A DNA stretch of 14,075 nucleotides from Lachnospiraceae bacterium. GTDB taxonomy: Bacteria; Bacillota_A; Clostridia; Lachnospirales; Lachnospiraceae. The DNA lies in contig JAIKXO010000175.1 of assembly GCA_024684065.1 (NCBI GenBank), positions 1-14,075 of the forward strand. Reading direction: 5' to 3'. Made by a program: the position numbers and the translations under genes. The notes under the pieces are model-generated. The model was given only the letters and a program-made list of their open reading frames with translations, was not told where the DNA came from and did not search any database. Within the stretch, counting starts at the first letter, position 1. Each line of letters starts with the position of its first letter. Shown here in pieces: positions 14,045 through 14,075 of the stretch.

Positions 14045-14075
14045 TATAGCCTAACACTTGTTATTCTGGCAAGCT

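Noticed and set aside
1..14075. CRISPR array, insertion sequence, tRNA or rRNA genes
   Set aside because: No regularly spaced repeats, transposase-like proteins, terminal inverted repeats or RNA-gene signatures were seen.

Overview
The window looks like a chromosomal segment of an anaerobic Firmicute, most likely Lachnospiraceae (Clostridia). The grounds are moderate GC, Gram-positive GGAGG-type ribosome binding sites, a lipoprotein-anchored ABC binding protein, and a CotH/VTC/DUF4956/Cthe_2159-type gene set that I recall as common in that family. This assignment is inference. All twelve convincing genes lie on the minus strand, so transcription runs from high to low coordinates. The + strand open frames are shadows.

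Region A (14044 to 8969) is the least understood part and holds four genes in order. They are a membrane-anchored CotH-kinase-fold protein with lamin-tail and chitobiase-C-terminal-like domains, a signal-anchored beta-helix protein of the Cthe_2159 (DUF4353) type, a VTC-domain (polyphosphate polymerase) protein, and a four-helix DUF4956 membrane protein. Together they suggest an envelope system: a cytosolic VTC catalytic domain, a membrane partner, and extracytoplasmic kinase-fold and carbohydrate-binding parts. Its product is not known to me. The gaps between these genes are unusually long (about 130 to 210 bp) and contain hairpins and an 11-bp tandem repeat.

Region B (8801 to 4612) is sulfur and amino-acid metabolism. 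An O-acetylhomoserine sulfhydrylase-type PLP enzyme is followed by a three-gene polar amino-acid ABC importer (lipoprotein, permease, ATPase) with its own sigma-A-type promoter. The gaps inside the importer operon contain strong hairpins and a duplicated element.

Region C (4582 to 166) is purine synthesis. A clear promoter precedes a hairpin-containing leader and the closely spaced purC-purB-purA genes (SAICAR synthetase, adenylosuccinate lyase, adenylosuccinate synthetase), which cover CAIR to AICAR and IMP to AMP. A structured 160-bp gap then leads to a YihX-like HAD phosphatase. The purC and ABC-importer promoters share a long near-identical block around the -35 box, which may mean a common promoter type or regulator.

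Many of the longest open frames begin upstream of the probable start. I moved six starts (purA, ABC ATPase, permease, sulfhydrylase, VTC, DUF4353) to internal ATGs, using Shine-Dalgarno matches and protein-family starts.
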